The notes beneath the pieces are model-generated. The model was not told the DNA's origin, did not search any database, and saw nothing but the letters and a program-made list of their open reading frames with translations. From Candidatus Kapaibacterium sp. (GTDB lineage Bacteria > Bacteroidota > Ignavibacteria > Kapaibacteriales > UBA7675), in the NCBI GenBank assembly GCA_028284775.1, contig JANQRB010000055.1, forward strand, positions 1 to 40,627: 40,627 nt of DNA, written 5' to 3'. Each line of letters starts with the position of its first letter. Within the stretch, counting starts at the first letter, position 1. Position numbers and translations under genes: made by a program. Shown in pieces: positions 1-8,152 of this stretch.

Positions 1-199
1 GTTGCCCCGCTGTCGTGGAAGCAACGGAGCTATCTTTTCGAATTGCACTTTGCTTAGTTCCATAGCACAAATTACGAAAATAAGTGTGAACACGCCCTAA
101 TCGTTCAGTAGACTATCCTTGTCCGCGAGATGAAACTCAACATTTGCCGGTCAGGACGCTTTCCGCCGCTAAAAATGCGCGCGCTGCTTCAGTACTACC
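1..199. other. window edge, no gene seen
   Basis: This stretch lies downstream of the minus-strand MlaE gene. An MlaF-type ATPase often accompanies MlaE, but no reading frame for one is visible before the edge. I see no convincing terminator or RNA here. Confidence 0.4.
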
Positions 200-997
200 C
201 TAAATTATATAGCCAAAGATCGCATCGATAATCAGAATCGAGGCTGCAGACAGGGTAAACGACCGGACGGTACTGTTGCCGACGCCCTCTGCGCCTCCGG
301 CCGTATGAAAACCGACGTGACATCCGATGATTGCCGTAACGCCGCCGAAGACAAAACTCTTAAAGATGCCGGTCATAATTTCGGCCGTACTGAAAAAGGC
401 CTGGATTGAATTGAAAAATGCCGGCGCTGAAAAATCAAACTTCAGGCTGGTCAGCAGGAAAGCGCCGACGATTGCCACGACGTTTGAAAAGACCGCCAAC
501 ACCGGCATCATTGTCAGAGCAGCGACCACCCGCGGCATGGCCAGGTAGCGATTCTTGTCGATCGCCATCAATTCCAAAGCGTCTATTTGTTCGGAAACCT
601 GCATCGTGCCGATTTGAGCTGTAATAGCGCCGCCGACACGTCCGGCGATCACGAGAGCCGTCAAAACAGGCGTCAGTTCGGTGAACACCACGGTAGCGAT
701 CGAGCCGCCGATAAAAGGCTTGGCAATGCCGATCAGATTAAATTTGGCAAAGAGATTGGTCGCCTGCAACGCGGCGATTGCTCCGGTAAAGGCACCGATC
801 AACAATACCAGCGGCAGTGAATCCGCACCGACAATCGACATCTGTTCGAGAACGAGCAATCGATCCTTCACGATGCGCGGTATATAGCGAAGCACACCCT
901 TCAACAACAGGATGAGCTGGCCAAACTCGCCGAAAAAATTCAGGATGCTGCGTCCGATGCGCGCGAAAATATTCAGGTCAACTCCCGCATTGTCCAT
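200..997 (-). CDS. mlaE: MlaE-family ABC transporter permease (lipid/organic solvent transport)
   Basis: This is a 265-residue polytopic inner-membrane protein of the MlaE/YrbE family, the permease of an ABC system that moves phospholipids between the inner and outer membranes. The family core is visible at about residues 105-145, with an ELTPVLTALVIAGRVGG segment followed by IGTMQVSEQIDALE. Five or so hydrophobic segments surround it, and the length is normal for the family. The ATG at 995-997 gives a short amphipathic N-terminal helix as in other MlaE proteins. The partner ATPase (MlaF) and the MCE-domain protein (MlaD) are not in the window and may lie past the left edge. Family assignment is secure; the exact lipid substrate is not known from sequence. 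Confidence 0.93.
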   Translation of the reverse strand: MDNAGVDLNIFARIGRSILNFFGEFGQLILLLKGVLRYIPRIVKDRLLVLEQMSIVGADSLPLVLLIGAFTGAIAALQATNLFAKFNLIGIAKPFIGGSIATVVFTELTPVLTALVIAGRVGGAITAQIGTMQVSEQIDALELMAIDKNRYLAMPRVVAALTMMPVLAVFSNVVAIVGAFLLTSLKFDFSAPAFFNSIQAFFSTAEIMTGIFKSFVFGGVTAIIGCHVGFHTAGGAEGVGNSTVRSFTLSAASILIIDAIFGYII

Positions 998-1218
998 TCA
1001 TGCATGCCGTCGTGGCAACGGCAAACTTCTAAAATACGGGGATGGCTGATAAATTCCCAGTCTTCTGTGGCTGTTGCTAAGGCTGGAAAACTCTTGCCTA
1101 AGCCGCAGCTTGCCGGCTTGAGGCGCCGCGCGGTGAAGCGGACGTCATTTTGTCTGACGAAAGCGCTCGGTGGAATCTGCCGCTGCTCTGCGGCCGGAAT
1201 CAAACCAGGATAATAAGA

Positions 1219-1249
1219 AAGCCGGGTCTTCTAATCGAAAACCCGGCTT
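1219..1249 (-). terminator. intrinsic terminator of the LuxR-type regulator gene
   Basis: A 9-bp perfect stem (AAGCCGGGT at 1219-1227 with ACCCGGCTT at 1241-1249) encloses a 13-nt loop. On the minus strand it is followed by TCTTATTA. It lies 37 nt past the stop of the regulator gene at 1286. Confidence 0.65.
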
Positions 1250-1285
1250 CCAGCGCTGCATTTCGTTCGGAAATGCGAATTTACT

Positions 1286-1924
1286 TTAAGCGGATTGCAA
1301 GCTCAGCGTCCGCCGTGCATAGCGAACAATGTCAGCATTGTTACGCAGGCGTGTCTTGTCAAGAATGCGGCTGCGGTGCGTCGATATCGTCTTAACGCTC
1401 AACTGCAATTCACGCGCTATGTCGCTCACGGTATTACCCAGGGCCAGCAGATGAAAAATCTGCAGCTCACGTCCAGAGAGCCGTCGGTGCGGCGCTTCCG
1501 GTTCCGAATTCCGGCCGGTAGTGCTCAATGCGTGATCCAGGCGTAGGGGAGTGCCGGTCGTGCGTTGGGCCAGAATCCGATCCATCGATTCCATAAGGGC
1601 GAGCGTACCGCGCGAGCGCGCCAGAAATCCGGCGGCGCCGGCGTGCAGCAGATCTGCGGCGCAGTGTGTGTCGTCGTCATTGCCGAGTACGAGCAGGGGC
1701 GGTGGAGACCCATCTCCCGTACTGCGGTCGATAAACAGCAGTTCCTCGTTCGTAATGCCACAAGTGTTCAAAAGCACTAGGTCTATGGCGCGTCGCCTCA
1801 GCAATTCGATTGCCTCGCGATGCGACGCGGCTTCACAGACATCCTTCCCTAAGCTGTAACGCAGAAAGAGCTTCAAACCGATACGCGATACCGGTCTGGC
1901 GTCGATGAGCAAAATTGTTGTCAT
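1286..1924 (-). CDS. NarL/LuxR-family response regulator with degenerate receiver
   Basis: This 212-residue protein has a receiver-like domain (about 1-120) and a LuxR-type helix-turn-helix (about 149-206, LSGRELQIFHLLALGN followed by SVKTISTHRSRIL). The HTH is intact and should bind DNA. The receiver is atypical. The residue where the phosphorylated Asp normally sits is Asn53 (LVLLNTCG), and the conserved Lys of the loop near residue 103 is replaced in FLARSRG. An acidic residue remains at D8. The protein is therefore probably not controlled by ordinary Asp phosphorylation. The minus-strand start at 1922-1924 is preceded by AGGAAGGT. No histidine kinase is adjacent, so it looks like an orphan regulator. 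Target genes are unknown. Confidence 0.88.
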   Translation of the reverse strand: MTTILLIDARPVSRIGLKLFLRYSLGKDVCEAASHREAIELLRRRAIDLVLLNTCGITNEELLFIDRSTGDGSPPPLLVLGNDDDTHCAADLLHAGAAGFLARSRGTLALMESMDRILAQRTTGTPLRLDHALSTTGRNSEPEAPHRRLSGRELQIFHLLALGNTVSDIARELQLSVKTISTHRSRILDKTRLRNNADIVRYARRTLSLQSA

Positions 1925-2062
1925 ACCTTCCTGTTTACTGACTGTATATTGAGTTCACTGCGCCGGCGACCCGATCTGACGCCCGGCCGGCGCAATGTTT
2001 TATTGCTGTCTAATGTCAGGTAGCTTGCCGCTTCCCTCACGCAGATCGCCCCAAAACGAGTG

Positions 2063-2145
2063 AAAAAAATTCCTCCCGCCGTCCAGGAGCAAACGACCGG
2101 AACTTCCGGTAGGGAACGGTCGTCGCATAGTGACGGCAGGAGGAA
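2063..2145 (-). ncRNA. long hairpin with minus-strand U-tract (sRNA 3' end or strong terminator)
   Basis: TTCCTCCCGCCGTC (2070-2083) and GACGGCAGGAGGAA (2132-2145) form a 14-position inverted repeat with 13 matches. Inside it, ACGACCG (2093-2099) pairs with CGGTCGT (2117-2123). An alternative inner palindrome is ACCGGAACTTCCGGT (2096-2110). On the minus strand the outer stem is followed directly by seven T residues (2069 down to 2063), the classic intrinsic-terminator layout. No minus-strand gene ends here: the neighbouring regulator starts at 1924 and the next gene is on the plus strand from 2374. The element therefore probably ends a short non-coding transcript that starts in 2150-2370. A mobile-element end is a less likely alternative. 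Confidence 0.5.
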
Positions 2146-2264
2146 TCGTAAACGGTGAAGCAGCAAGTTGTGGCGGCTCCGATTGCGAGATACTTTCAAT
2201 TCGGCGAATCTGGGCTTGCATCAAAGCGTGAAAATTTCGTGAGTGAAAAAAGAGTTGGAAAATC

Positions 2265-2341
2265 ATCGTTTTTGATATAATTTTAGAACCCAAAGAGATG
2301 ATCGTTATTGATATAGCAAAGATAATCTCTTTCGCTATAAT
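2265..2341 (+). promoter_or_regulatory. operator/promoter region of the XRE-umuD-like operon
   Basis: The 15-mer ATCGTTTTTGATATA (2265-2279) recurs as ATCGTTATTGATATA (2301-2315), 36 nt apart. AAAGAGATGATCGT (2292-2305) is an inverted repeat of AAGATAATCTCTTT (2319-2332), with 12 of 14 positions matching. TATAGCAAAGA (2312-2322) mirrors TCTTTCGCTATA (2328-2339) with one extra base. The last copy overlaps a TATAAT (2336-2341) that could be the -10 box. These nested repeats directly before an HTH gene suggest an autoregulated operator. The assignment to the HTH protein is inference. Confidence 0.55.
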
Positions 2342-2373
2342 TACCAATAAGAAAATCAGCCCCTGGGAATTTT

Positions 2374-2946
2374 ATGCTGGGTGAAAAGATTAAACACTTT
2401 CGCCAGTTCAAACGGATCAACCAAACGGTTTTGGCGAAAAGCCTCGAAATCTCGCAAGGCTTTTTATCGGAAGTCGAGCAGGGTAAAAAGGTGCCGGGCA
2501 GCGATATCCTTAAATCGCTTAAGCAATATTTTCCCGATTTAAATCTCAATTGGCTTTTGGCGGATGAAGGAGAAATGCTAATTTCGCCCGGTAGCGCCTC
2601 GCACAGTGACTATGAGTCCGTGCTGGCGGGGATGCAGCAGCGGATGCGCTTGCTTGAACAGGAGAACCTTCGGCTGCAGGCCAAACTGGAAGCCTTATCC
2701 GATGTTCTGGTTCAGAAGCAATCCGGCGGGACGATGCTTGCCGGTGATGCGGGCGCCGGGCGTCACTATGGAGCTCCAGCAGCGCCGGAGCAAAAGATCG
2801 AAGTACTCGACATGGAAGGTCTGTCGCCCACTTCGATTCCTGCCCTGACACCGGATGTGTTGCGATCGCTCGAGGAGTTTGTTAAACAAGGTAATAAGTT
2901 ATTAGAAATCGTAGGTGGCAGCAATGAAAGTGGTCAAGATTCTTGA
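2374..2946 (+). CDS. XRE-family HTH transcriptional regulator
   Basis: This 190-residue protein has an N-terminal Cro/CI-type helix-turn-helix (about 3-60, with QTVLAKSLEISQGFLSEVEQ). After the HTH comes a short NLNWLLADEGEM segment typical of phage-repressor-like XRE proteins. A probable coiled coil follows at about 80-112 (heptads in MQQRMRLLEQENLRLQAKLE), then a low-complexity linker and a short C-terminal region. There is no peptidase domain in this polypeptide. The next gene overlaps its last 23 nt and encodes an S24 peptidase, so the pair together resembles a CI/LexA-type repressor split in two. Strong repeats sit just upstream. The ATG at 2374 is preceded by CTGGGAA. The DNA-binding role is well supported; the regulon and signal are unknown. 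Confidence 0.9.
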   Translation: MLGEKIKHFRQFKRINQTVLAKSLEISQGFLSEVEQGKKVPGSDILKSLKQYFPDLNLNWLLADEGEMLISPGSASHSDYESVLAGMQQRMRLLEQENLRLQAKLEALSDVLVQKQSGGTMLAGDAGAGRHYGAPAAPEQKIEVLDMEGLSPTSIPALTPDVLRSLEEFVKQGNKLLEIVGGSNESGQDS

Positions 2947-3370
2947 TTGTAATCCCGAAACGGAACTTAACATTACCATGTTCGGTCATAGTATTTCGGC
3001 GGGCCAGCCGACGCCTACGGAAGGCTATGCGGAAGGAACCATCGACCTTAACAAGCATCTTATCCGTCACCCTCGCGCCACTTACTTCGTCAAGGTCAGC
3101 GGCGACTCGATGATCGATGCCGGCGTTAATGACGGAGGCATTTTGATTATCGACTGCGCTGTGGAGCCCAGCAGCGGCGACATCGTCATCGCCCGTCTCG
3201 ATGGCGAGTTAACCGTCAAGCGTTATGAATTGCGTGCCGATGGCGCCTATCTCGTGGCGGAAAACCCTAGTTATCCCGATATCAAAGTTACCAACGAATC
3301 TGATTTTCAGATTCTCGGCGTGGCAATTCATGTTGTTCACTCATTGCAGAAGAACGCCGGTTCAATTTAA
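2924..3370 (+). CDS. umuD: UmuD/LexA-like S24 serine peptidase
   Basis: This 148-residue protein closely resembles UmuD, the self-cleaving subunit of DNA polymerase V. The catalytic Ser is S62 in SGDSMIDAG and the Lys is K99 in GELTVKRY, nearly the same positions as in E. coli UmuD (S60, K97). A candidate cleavage bond is A26-G27 in ISAGQPTP. HPRATYFVKVSGDSM and the C-terminal VAIHVVHSL also fit. I chose the ATG at 2924, with AGGTGG at 2912-2917, over the upstream GTG at 2915. It overlaps the XRE gene by 23 nt, so translation is probably coupled. No umuC follows: the next gene, from 3605, is an unrelated minus-strand cargo. It may act as a stand-alone UmuD or as the cleavage half of the upstream repressor. 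Confidence 0.88.
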   Translation: MKVVKILDCNPETELNITMFGHSISAGQPTPTEGYAEGTIDLNKHLIRHPRATYFVKVSGDSMIDAGVNDGGILIIDCAVEPSSGDIVIARLDGELTVKRYELRADGAYLVAENPSYPDIKVTNESDFQILGVAIHVVHSLQKNAGSI

Positions 3371-3604
3371 GTTTCTTTGCCAGTGTGTCGCCTGTTTGCA
3401 CCGTTAGTTCCACCTTGCCGGTGCCGATCGTCTTTTTCTGAGTAGTTCCTGACTTGTCTATAACTGCCAGTTGTAGATGTTATCAACTCCAGACTGACAC
3501 GACATTGTCGGCAGTCGCTTGGTTCTGAATACCCCTTGAATCATGTCGCCGGCAGCGCCGTGCAAAGCGATAGACGCGAGCCGTGCATAGGATATGAATT
3601 GCCT

Positions 3605-6600
3605 TTAATCGGCGACGATCATCAGGCTGCTTTCAACTCGATCGCCTGAACTGAGGACTAAATGATATGCGCCGGGCGGCAGTCTGTCGGGCAGCTTCGT
3701 CGAAAATCGGTTGTTGCCATGCACACCAGCGGCAGGCCAGGACAAGGAAATGATCCGACGACCGCTCAGCGAATACAGTTGGAGTATGGTGGGCTGGTAG
3801 CGGTCGATCTGAAACGCAATGCTAATGTCCTTCCGACCCGGATTGGGTGTGATGCCCAGGATCCTGCTCGGCTCGTAATACTGTAATCCATGTCCCAGGC
3901 ACAATCCCGAAACGTGCAGGCTGCCATTCTGCGTTTCGCTGTCGACACTGGAGTCCAGCCAGCTAAATGATTCGAAAGTCAGATCCGTAACTTCGCGCGC
4001 GGCATAGAGCACGTCGCCGACAATAAGCGCCAGGGTATCCCCCGGCAGCGGCGACCGATCCAGCGTTGCCCGGAATGAGATGACATATTCGCTGCCGTCT
4101 TTAGTGATATCACTGCTGTCTACGCCTTGTACTCCGGTTGGATTGAAGACTTGTCCGTCGAGCCGAACGGCGGCTTCAAAGGTCCGTGCCGGAAAATCGC
4201 GCTCGCGCAGGCCCACAACCAGAATTGGAATGAGGGCATCACGTTTTGCAAGGTCATAGCGCAGCTCAGGGAGCCTTAGGATGATTTCGCCGGCATCGGC
4301 TACTATTGCAGAGATCGGAAGATCAATGCGAGGACGGCAATTAGGCGCGCTGCTGTGAATGTGGAGCGTATCGCGGTATCTGCCCGCGCGCGATCCGCGG
4401 ATGCCGATTTCTATCAGCAGAGAATCGCCGGGTGAGACAGTGTCGGGTAGAGAGGTGCCGCCGGCCGCATACCGAGCGAAAAAAGGCGGCGCGACGCCGT
4501 TGACGGCTGTAACAATCTGATCCGCAACGCCCCTGTTGTGCAGTACAACGATCTCCTGCGCACGCTCGCGTATTCGTACGCGACCTAAATCGACACGTTC
4601 TTCGATGCTCAGCAAAGCCGGTTGGTTGCGGCCGCGGATATGAATGGTTTTTTTAACGGCACAGGGATCGAAGGTCAGCTCGATCGTGCCTGAATCTTCA
4701 CCGACCTCAGTTGGCCGATAGTTAATACTGATTTCGGTCCGTCGATCGACAGGAAATTCATCGCCTACCTGCAAAGAGACGTCAAAAGGACCGTCGATCG
4801 CCAGGCTGCGCAGGATCGCGGCCGAGCCGGAGTTGAGAACGGGCCTGACAGTGAAACCGATGGTTGAATCCTGCAGGCCGCAAAGAGCGATATTGCCGAA
4901 ATCAACAGTGTCGGGAAGGTCAATACGCGGATTGAGGCGGTTAGTCTGTAACTGGACAAAGAAGGTGCCACCGCATTCGTCGGTGAAGAGTGTCATGCCT
5001 TCGCGATGCTGTCCGAGAGGCGGAGACAGCCGAAGCAAAATGCTGCGATCTGTTCGGGCGGGTATATCGATCGGCAGGATACTCCGCACTTCAATGACGT
5101 CACTGTGCCGGACACTGTCCAGCCGAATCGTTGCTTGGCCGCGGTTAGTAATCGTGATGTTCGTATCAATACTCTCGATGCAGCCAAGCATAGGCGGAAC
5201 AACAAGAGCCGGCGCTTGCAGGCTTTCCGTCCCATTCCGAGCTTCACCTTCCAACGCGACGGCAATCACTCCGGTACAGGAGCCGTTGTCGCTTGCGAAT
5301 GCCAGCTCCAGACTTTCTTGATAACGCGTAGCAAGGATGGGCGAGAATCGCAGCCGTACGTGCATCGTGTCACCGGCCTCCAATAGACGTGGCAGACTGC
5401 TTGTCACTTCAAAGGGAGCCGCTGTCGAGGCGAGATCAATGATTAATGGCTGCGATACAAAATTCTTGACCAGCAGCAGGGTATCGCTGAGCGCGTCGCT
5501 GCAAAGCGCGTGCGAACCGAAGTTAACGCTGTTAAGGGCAAAGCCGACGGTATTATTGCCTTTTCTGCCGCGCAGCGAAAAACGATACACCAGGTCACAG
5601 GGCTGCGCGGTGAGAGTCAGAGTGGCATCCTCCCGACCCGTCTTCGAAGGTCGAAAGCGAATTCGTAGCTTGAGCGACTCACCCGGTCGGATTATGCTTC
5701 CTGCAGCGGGCTCATCGATCAGGTCAAAATGCTCATTGTCGAGTTCCAGGTTCTGAAGGACGATAGAATCTTGCCCCTCGTTCGTGATATTCATCGTGTT
5801 GGAGCGGGCATCAAGGCAGCCATCCAGGATCCCGAAGTCAAGGATATCGCCCGGAATGCTGAGTGAAGGACGCTCGAAGAACTTGATGTCGATTGATCGT
5901 GAACTGCTGCAGTCGCGTGTTGACGATACACGAACCGCGTAGCTGCCGGTGTCCGAGACGCTGATGCGGCGCGTCGTTTCGCCCGTGGACCACAGATAGC
6001 TGTTGAATCCTGCCCCGGCATCCAATACTGCTCTGTCGCCCGGGCAGAGCGGCAGGCTGCCTTCAGCGACGGTTATGTCGAAATCGAATGATTCGTAAGC
6101 CGTAAACATTGCCCACAGTGCGTTGTCGACCTTACCTTCCACCCTCAGAATGATATCGTTGTCTGTGGAATTTGCCAGATCGCTGATTGTAGAAAGCAAA
6201 TCTGTGCCTGTCATTGCTCGGTCGGCGTCGTCATCTTCAAGGCCTTGGGCCAAGCCGTTTTCATAGTAAAAGCTGCCCGCCGGCCCCCCGCACTCGAAGG
6301 AATCGCCATCGCTGCCGCCGATACGCCCGAGGTGCTCGGAATTGACAAAGACATCCGCGTAATCATCGATCGTGTTGCAGATGTATCCGCACATCAGAGC
6401 CAGCGCCACCTTTCGGCAGCGCGGTTCGGGCAGCTTAAGACGGTACTGCAGCGGTGCATTGGAAAAGTTCTTGTTGTTGAGAAATATCTGAGCGCGGATT
6501 TGCGGCAGGTCGGGATTGTTGTACAGAATGACAAGATAGAAGTCGCTGTAGCGATTGCGCGACGGCGACTGCCCCGGAACGTCGATCGGATATTCCAGCT

Positions 6601-6991
6601 GATCGGCATCTACCATCGATGTGACGTCGAAGGCATGGACGCCTGATTCACCGCCGAAGCGCGGTGATTGAAACGTGGGCGAAATCTGGTTGAATTGCGG
6701 CTGAAAGGACACGCGCTGTCCATTAAAGCGAATATTGAGATCGCCGGCGGGTCCGTGCCGGCCGGCGAGTAGAAAGGCTTGCCGAATCGTGCTGCCCGGC
6801 GCGATATGGACTTTCAGCAGTCCGCCGCCGCTGCCTGACTTGCCGGGCGAAAAACCGTCGCCGGTCATCCCCCCGCGAAACACGTCCGAATAGAAAGTCT
6901 GCTGGGCTCTCAAAGCCTGCTCGCAACACAATAAACCGGTCAGTAAACTCAGTAAAAAGATGGCGAATCTATTAACTGCACGGACATTCAT
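3605..6991 (-). CDS. large exported protein with Ig-like/choice-of-anchor-D repeats and T9SS sorting domain
   Basis: This is a 1128-residue secreted protein. A signal peptide (about 1-30) has a hydrophobic core IFLLSLLTGLLCC and a possible cleavage after LRAQ. An N-terminal region of unknown fold (about 31-310) contains many Gly-rich turns. A PKD/Ig-like unit follows at about 312-375 (CPGDRAVLDAG, YLWSTGETTR). A series of roughly 100-residue beta-rich repeats at about 375-940 reads like choice-of-anchor-D/ASPM-type domains, each with a DFGN- or NFGS-like start and a LRIRFRPSKTG- or IRFSP-like strand. The C-terminal 80 residues form a T9SS type A sorting domain (ITPNPGRKD, then LQLYSLSGRR, then LPPGAYHLVL). 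The protein should cross the outer membrane and be surface-attached or released. Its ligand or activity cannot be read from sequence. Confidence 0.88.
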   Translation of the reverse strand: MNVRAVNRFAIFLLSLLTGLLCCEQALRAQQTFYSDVFRGGMTGDGFSPGKSGSGGGLLKVHIAPGSTIRQAFLLAGRHGPAGDLNIRFNGQRVSFQPQFNQISPTFQSPRFGGESGVHAFDVTSMVDADQLEYPIDVPGQSPSRNRYSDFYLVILYNNPDLPQIRAQIFLNNKNFSNAPLQYRLKLPEPRCRKVALALMCGYICNTIDDYADVFVNSEHLGRIGGSDGDSFECGGPAGSFYYENGLAQGLEDDDADRAMTGTDLLSTISDLANSTDNDIILRVEGKVDNALWAMFTAYESFDFDITVAEGSLPLCPGDRAVLDAGAGFNSYLWSTGETTRRISVSDTGSYAVRVSSTRDCSSSRSIDIKFFERPSLSIPGDILDFGILDGCLDARSNTMNITNEGQDSIVLQNLELDNEHFDLIDEPAAGSIIRPGESLKLRIRFRPSKTGREDATLTLTAQPCDLVYRFSLRGRKGNNTVGFALNSVNFGSHALCSDALSDTLLLVKNFVSQPLIIDLASTAAPFEVTSSLPRLLEAGDTMHVRLRFSPILATRYQESLELAFASDNGSCTGVIAVALEGEARNGTESLQAPALVVPPMLGCIESIDTNITITNRGQATIRLDSVRHSDVIEVRSILPIDIPARTDRSILLRLSPPLGQHREGMTLFTDECGGTFFVQLQTNRLNPRIDLPDTVDFGNIALCGLQDSTIGFTVRPVLNSGSAAILRSLAIDGPFDVSLQVGDEFPVDRRTEISINYRPTEVGEDSGTIELTFDPCAVKKTIHIRGRNQPALLSIEERVDLGRVRIRERAQEIVVLHNRGVADQIVTAVNGVAPPFFARYAAGGTSLPDTVSPGDSLLIEIGIRGSRAGRYRDTLHIHSSAPNCRPRIDLPISAIVADAGEIILRLPELRYDLAKRDALIPILVVGLRERDFPARTFEAAVRLDGQVFNPTGVQGVDSSDITKDGSEYVISFRATLDRSPLPGDTLALIVGDVLYAAREVTDLTFESFSWLDSSVDSETQNGSLHVSGLCLGHGLQYYEPSRILGITPNPGRKDISIAFQIDRYQPTILQLYSLSGRRIISLSWPAAGVHGNNRFSTKLPDRLPPGAYHLVLSSGDRVESSLMIVAD

Positions 6992-7175
6992 TGCAGCTCT
7001 ATTCTCACGTTGACACGGACCGAACTATTTCGAAACTCTGCTGTCAGGGCGTCGGAGGACTTAGGGAAATTTACACTTTCATCCTTCGAATTCCAACGAA
7101 GCTGCTGACAAGAGTCCTATTGGCAGCAAAACAGTGACGAGGCGTGATTCCGGGCGCTGATTACCTGCAATTCTC

Positions 7176-7183
7176 TATATTTG
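7176..7183 (+). promoter_or_regulatory. Bacteroidota-type -7 box TATATTTG
   Basis: TATATTTG matches the TAnnTTTG -7 consensus of Bacteroidota primary sigma factors. It lies 43 nt before the nitrilase-family start codon. I do not see a clear TTTG -33 element at the expected distance, so support is partial. The same octamer precedes cutA. Confidence 0.4.
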
Positions 7184-7226
7184 CGCTTTGCTTCAGAATC
7201 GGACAACAATTGTCAGGACAGCGTCC

Positions 7227-8051
7227 ATGAGCAGCTTGCGGGTGGCAGTCGTTCAGTATAGCCCGGAATTCGGCGCCAAAGAGCAGAACCTGCGGCGCAT
7301 CGATTCCATTACATCCTCGATAGACGCCGATGTTATCGTTTTACCGGAACTGTGCAATACGGGCTATTTTTTTCTCGATCGAAAGGAAGTGGCGAGCGAG
7401 GCCGAAACAGGCGATGGCCGGACGGCACAGTTGATGCGCTCAATTGCGCAGCGGCGCAATGCGATCGTTGTTGCCGGTTTCGCCGAGCAGGCCGGTACAT
7501 CGCTCTTCAACTCGACGCTGGTGATCGTGCCGGAAGACAGCCAGAACTATGTGTATCGGAAAATCCACCTGTTTTACAGGGAACAGAATTGTTTCGATAT
7601 CGGCGACAGCGGATTTTTCGTCGTTCGCGACGAGCGGCGTGATCTGCGTCTGGGGCCGATGATCTGCTACGACTGGCGTTTTCCGGAGTCTGCCCGCGCA
7701 TTGACGCTCCTTGGCGCTGATCTGATTGCCTGCCCGTCAAACCTCGTCACCGATGCATGGCATAAGGTGATGCCTGCTCGCGCAATCGAAAACAAAATCT
7801 ACCTGGCCGTTGCCAATCGCGCAGGCAGCGAACACCGCGCCGGTGAAGAGTTGCGCTTCAAAGGTCAGTCGGCGATCTATGCCTACAATGGCGAAGCGCT
7901 GGCCACCGCCGCTCCCGACAAGGACGAAGTGCTGTATGCCGATATCCAGCCCGCGCAGACGAGGGACAAATCTTTCAATGCCTTTAATGATGTACTGAGC
8001 GACCGGCGGCCCGAATATTACGTCCGTCTTTGCACCGTGGATTCGAAATGA
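7227..8051 (+). CDS. nitrilase-superfamily carbon-nitrogen hydrolase
   Basis: This 274-residue cytosolic hydrolase belongs to the nitrilase/CN-hydrolase superfamily. The catalytic triad is visible as E41 (LPELCNTGYF), K112 (YRKIHLF) and C147 (GPMICYDWRFPE). Length is normal. The family hydrolyses non-peptide C-N bonds in amides or nitriles. The sequence around Cys147 is more amidase-like than true nitrilase, but the substrate is not determinable here. I chose the ATG at 7227 because the conserved SLRVAVVQYSPEFG strand starts right after it. The upstream start at 7188 would add 13 unconserved residues and overlap the probable promoter. The malQ gene follows 101 nt downstream. Confidence 0.88.
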   Translation: MSSLRVAVVQYSPEFGAKEQNLRRIDSITSSIDADVIVLPELCNTGYFFLDRKEVASEAETGDGRTAQLMRSIAQRRNAIVVAGFAEQAGTSLFNSTLVIVPEDSQNYVYRKIHLFYREQNCFDIGDSGFFVVRDERRDLRLGPMICYDWRFPESARALTLLGADLIACPSNLVTDAWHKVMPARAIENKIYLAVANRAGSEHRAGEELRFKGQSAIYAYNGEALATAAPDKDEVLYADIQPAQTRDKSFNAFNDVLSDRRPEYYVRLCTVDSK

Positions 8052-8152
8052 ATAGCTGAGATCCATTTTTCTCGGGCCGAATTTGTTTGCGGCCGAGCAA
8101 CCGAATTTATCGTGAAGAACACAACAACCGGCATCATTCCAGAGCTTGTCGT

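Noticed and set aside
973..1203. Minus-strand frame of 76 residues overlapping the mlaE start
   Set aside because: It overlaps mlaE by 25 nt, has no recognisable domain, and the composition is shadow-like.
2000..2347. Minus-strand 115-residue frame across the XRE operator and hairpin
   Set aside because: It runs through the inverted repeats and promoter, and its sequence resembles no family.
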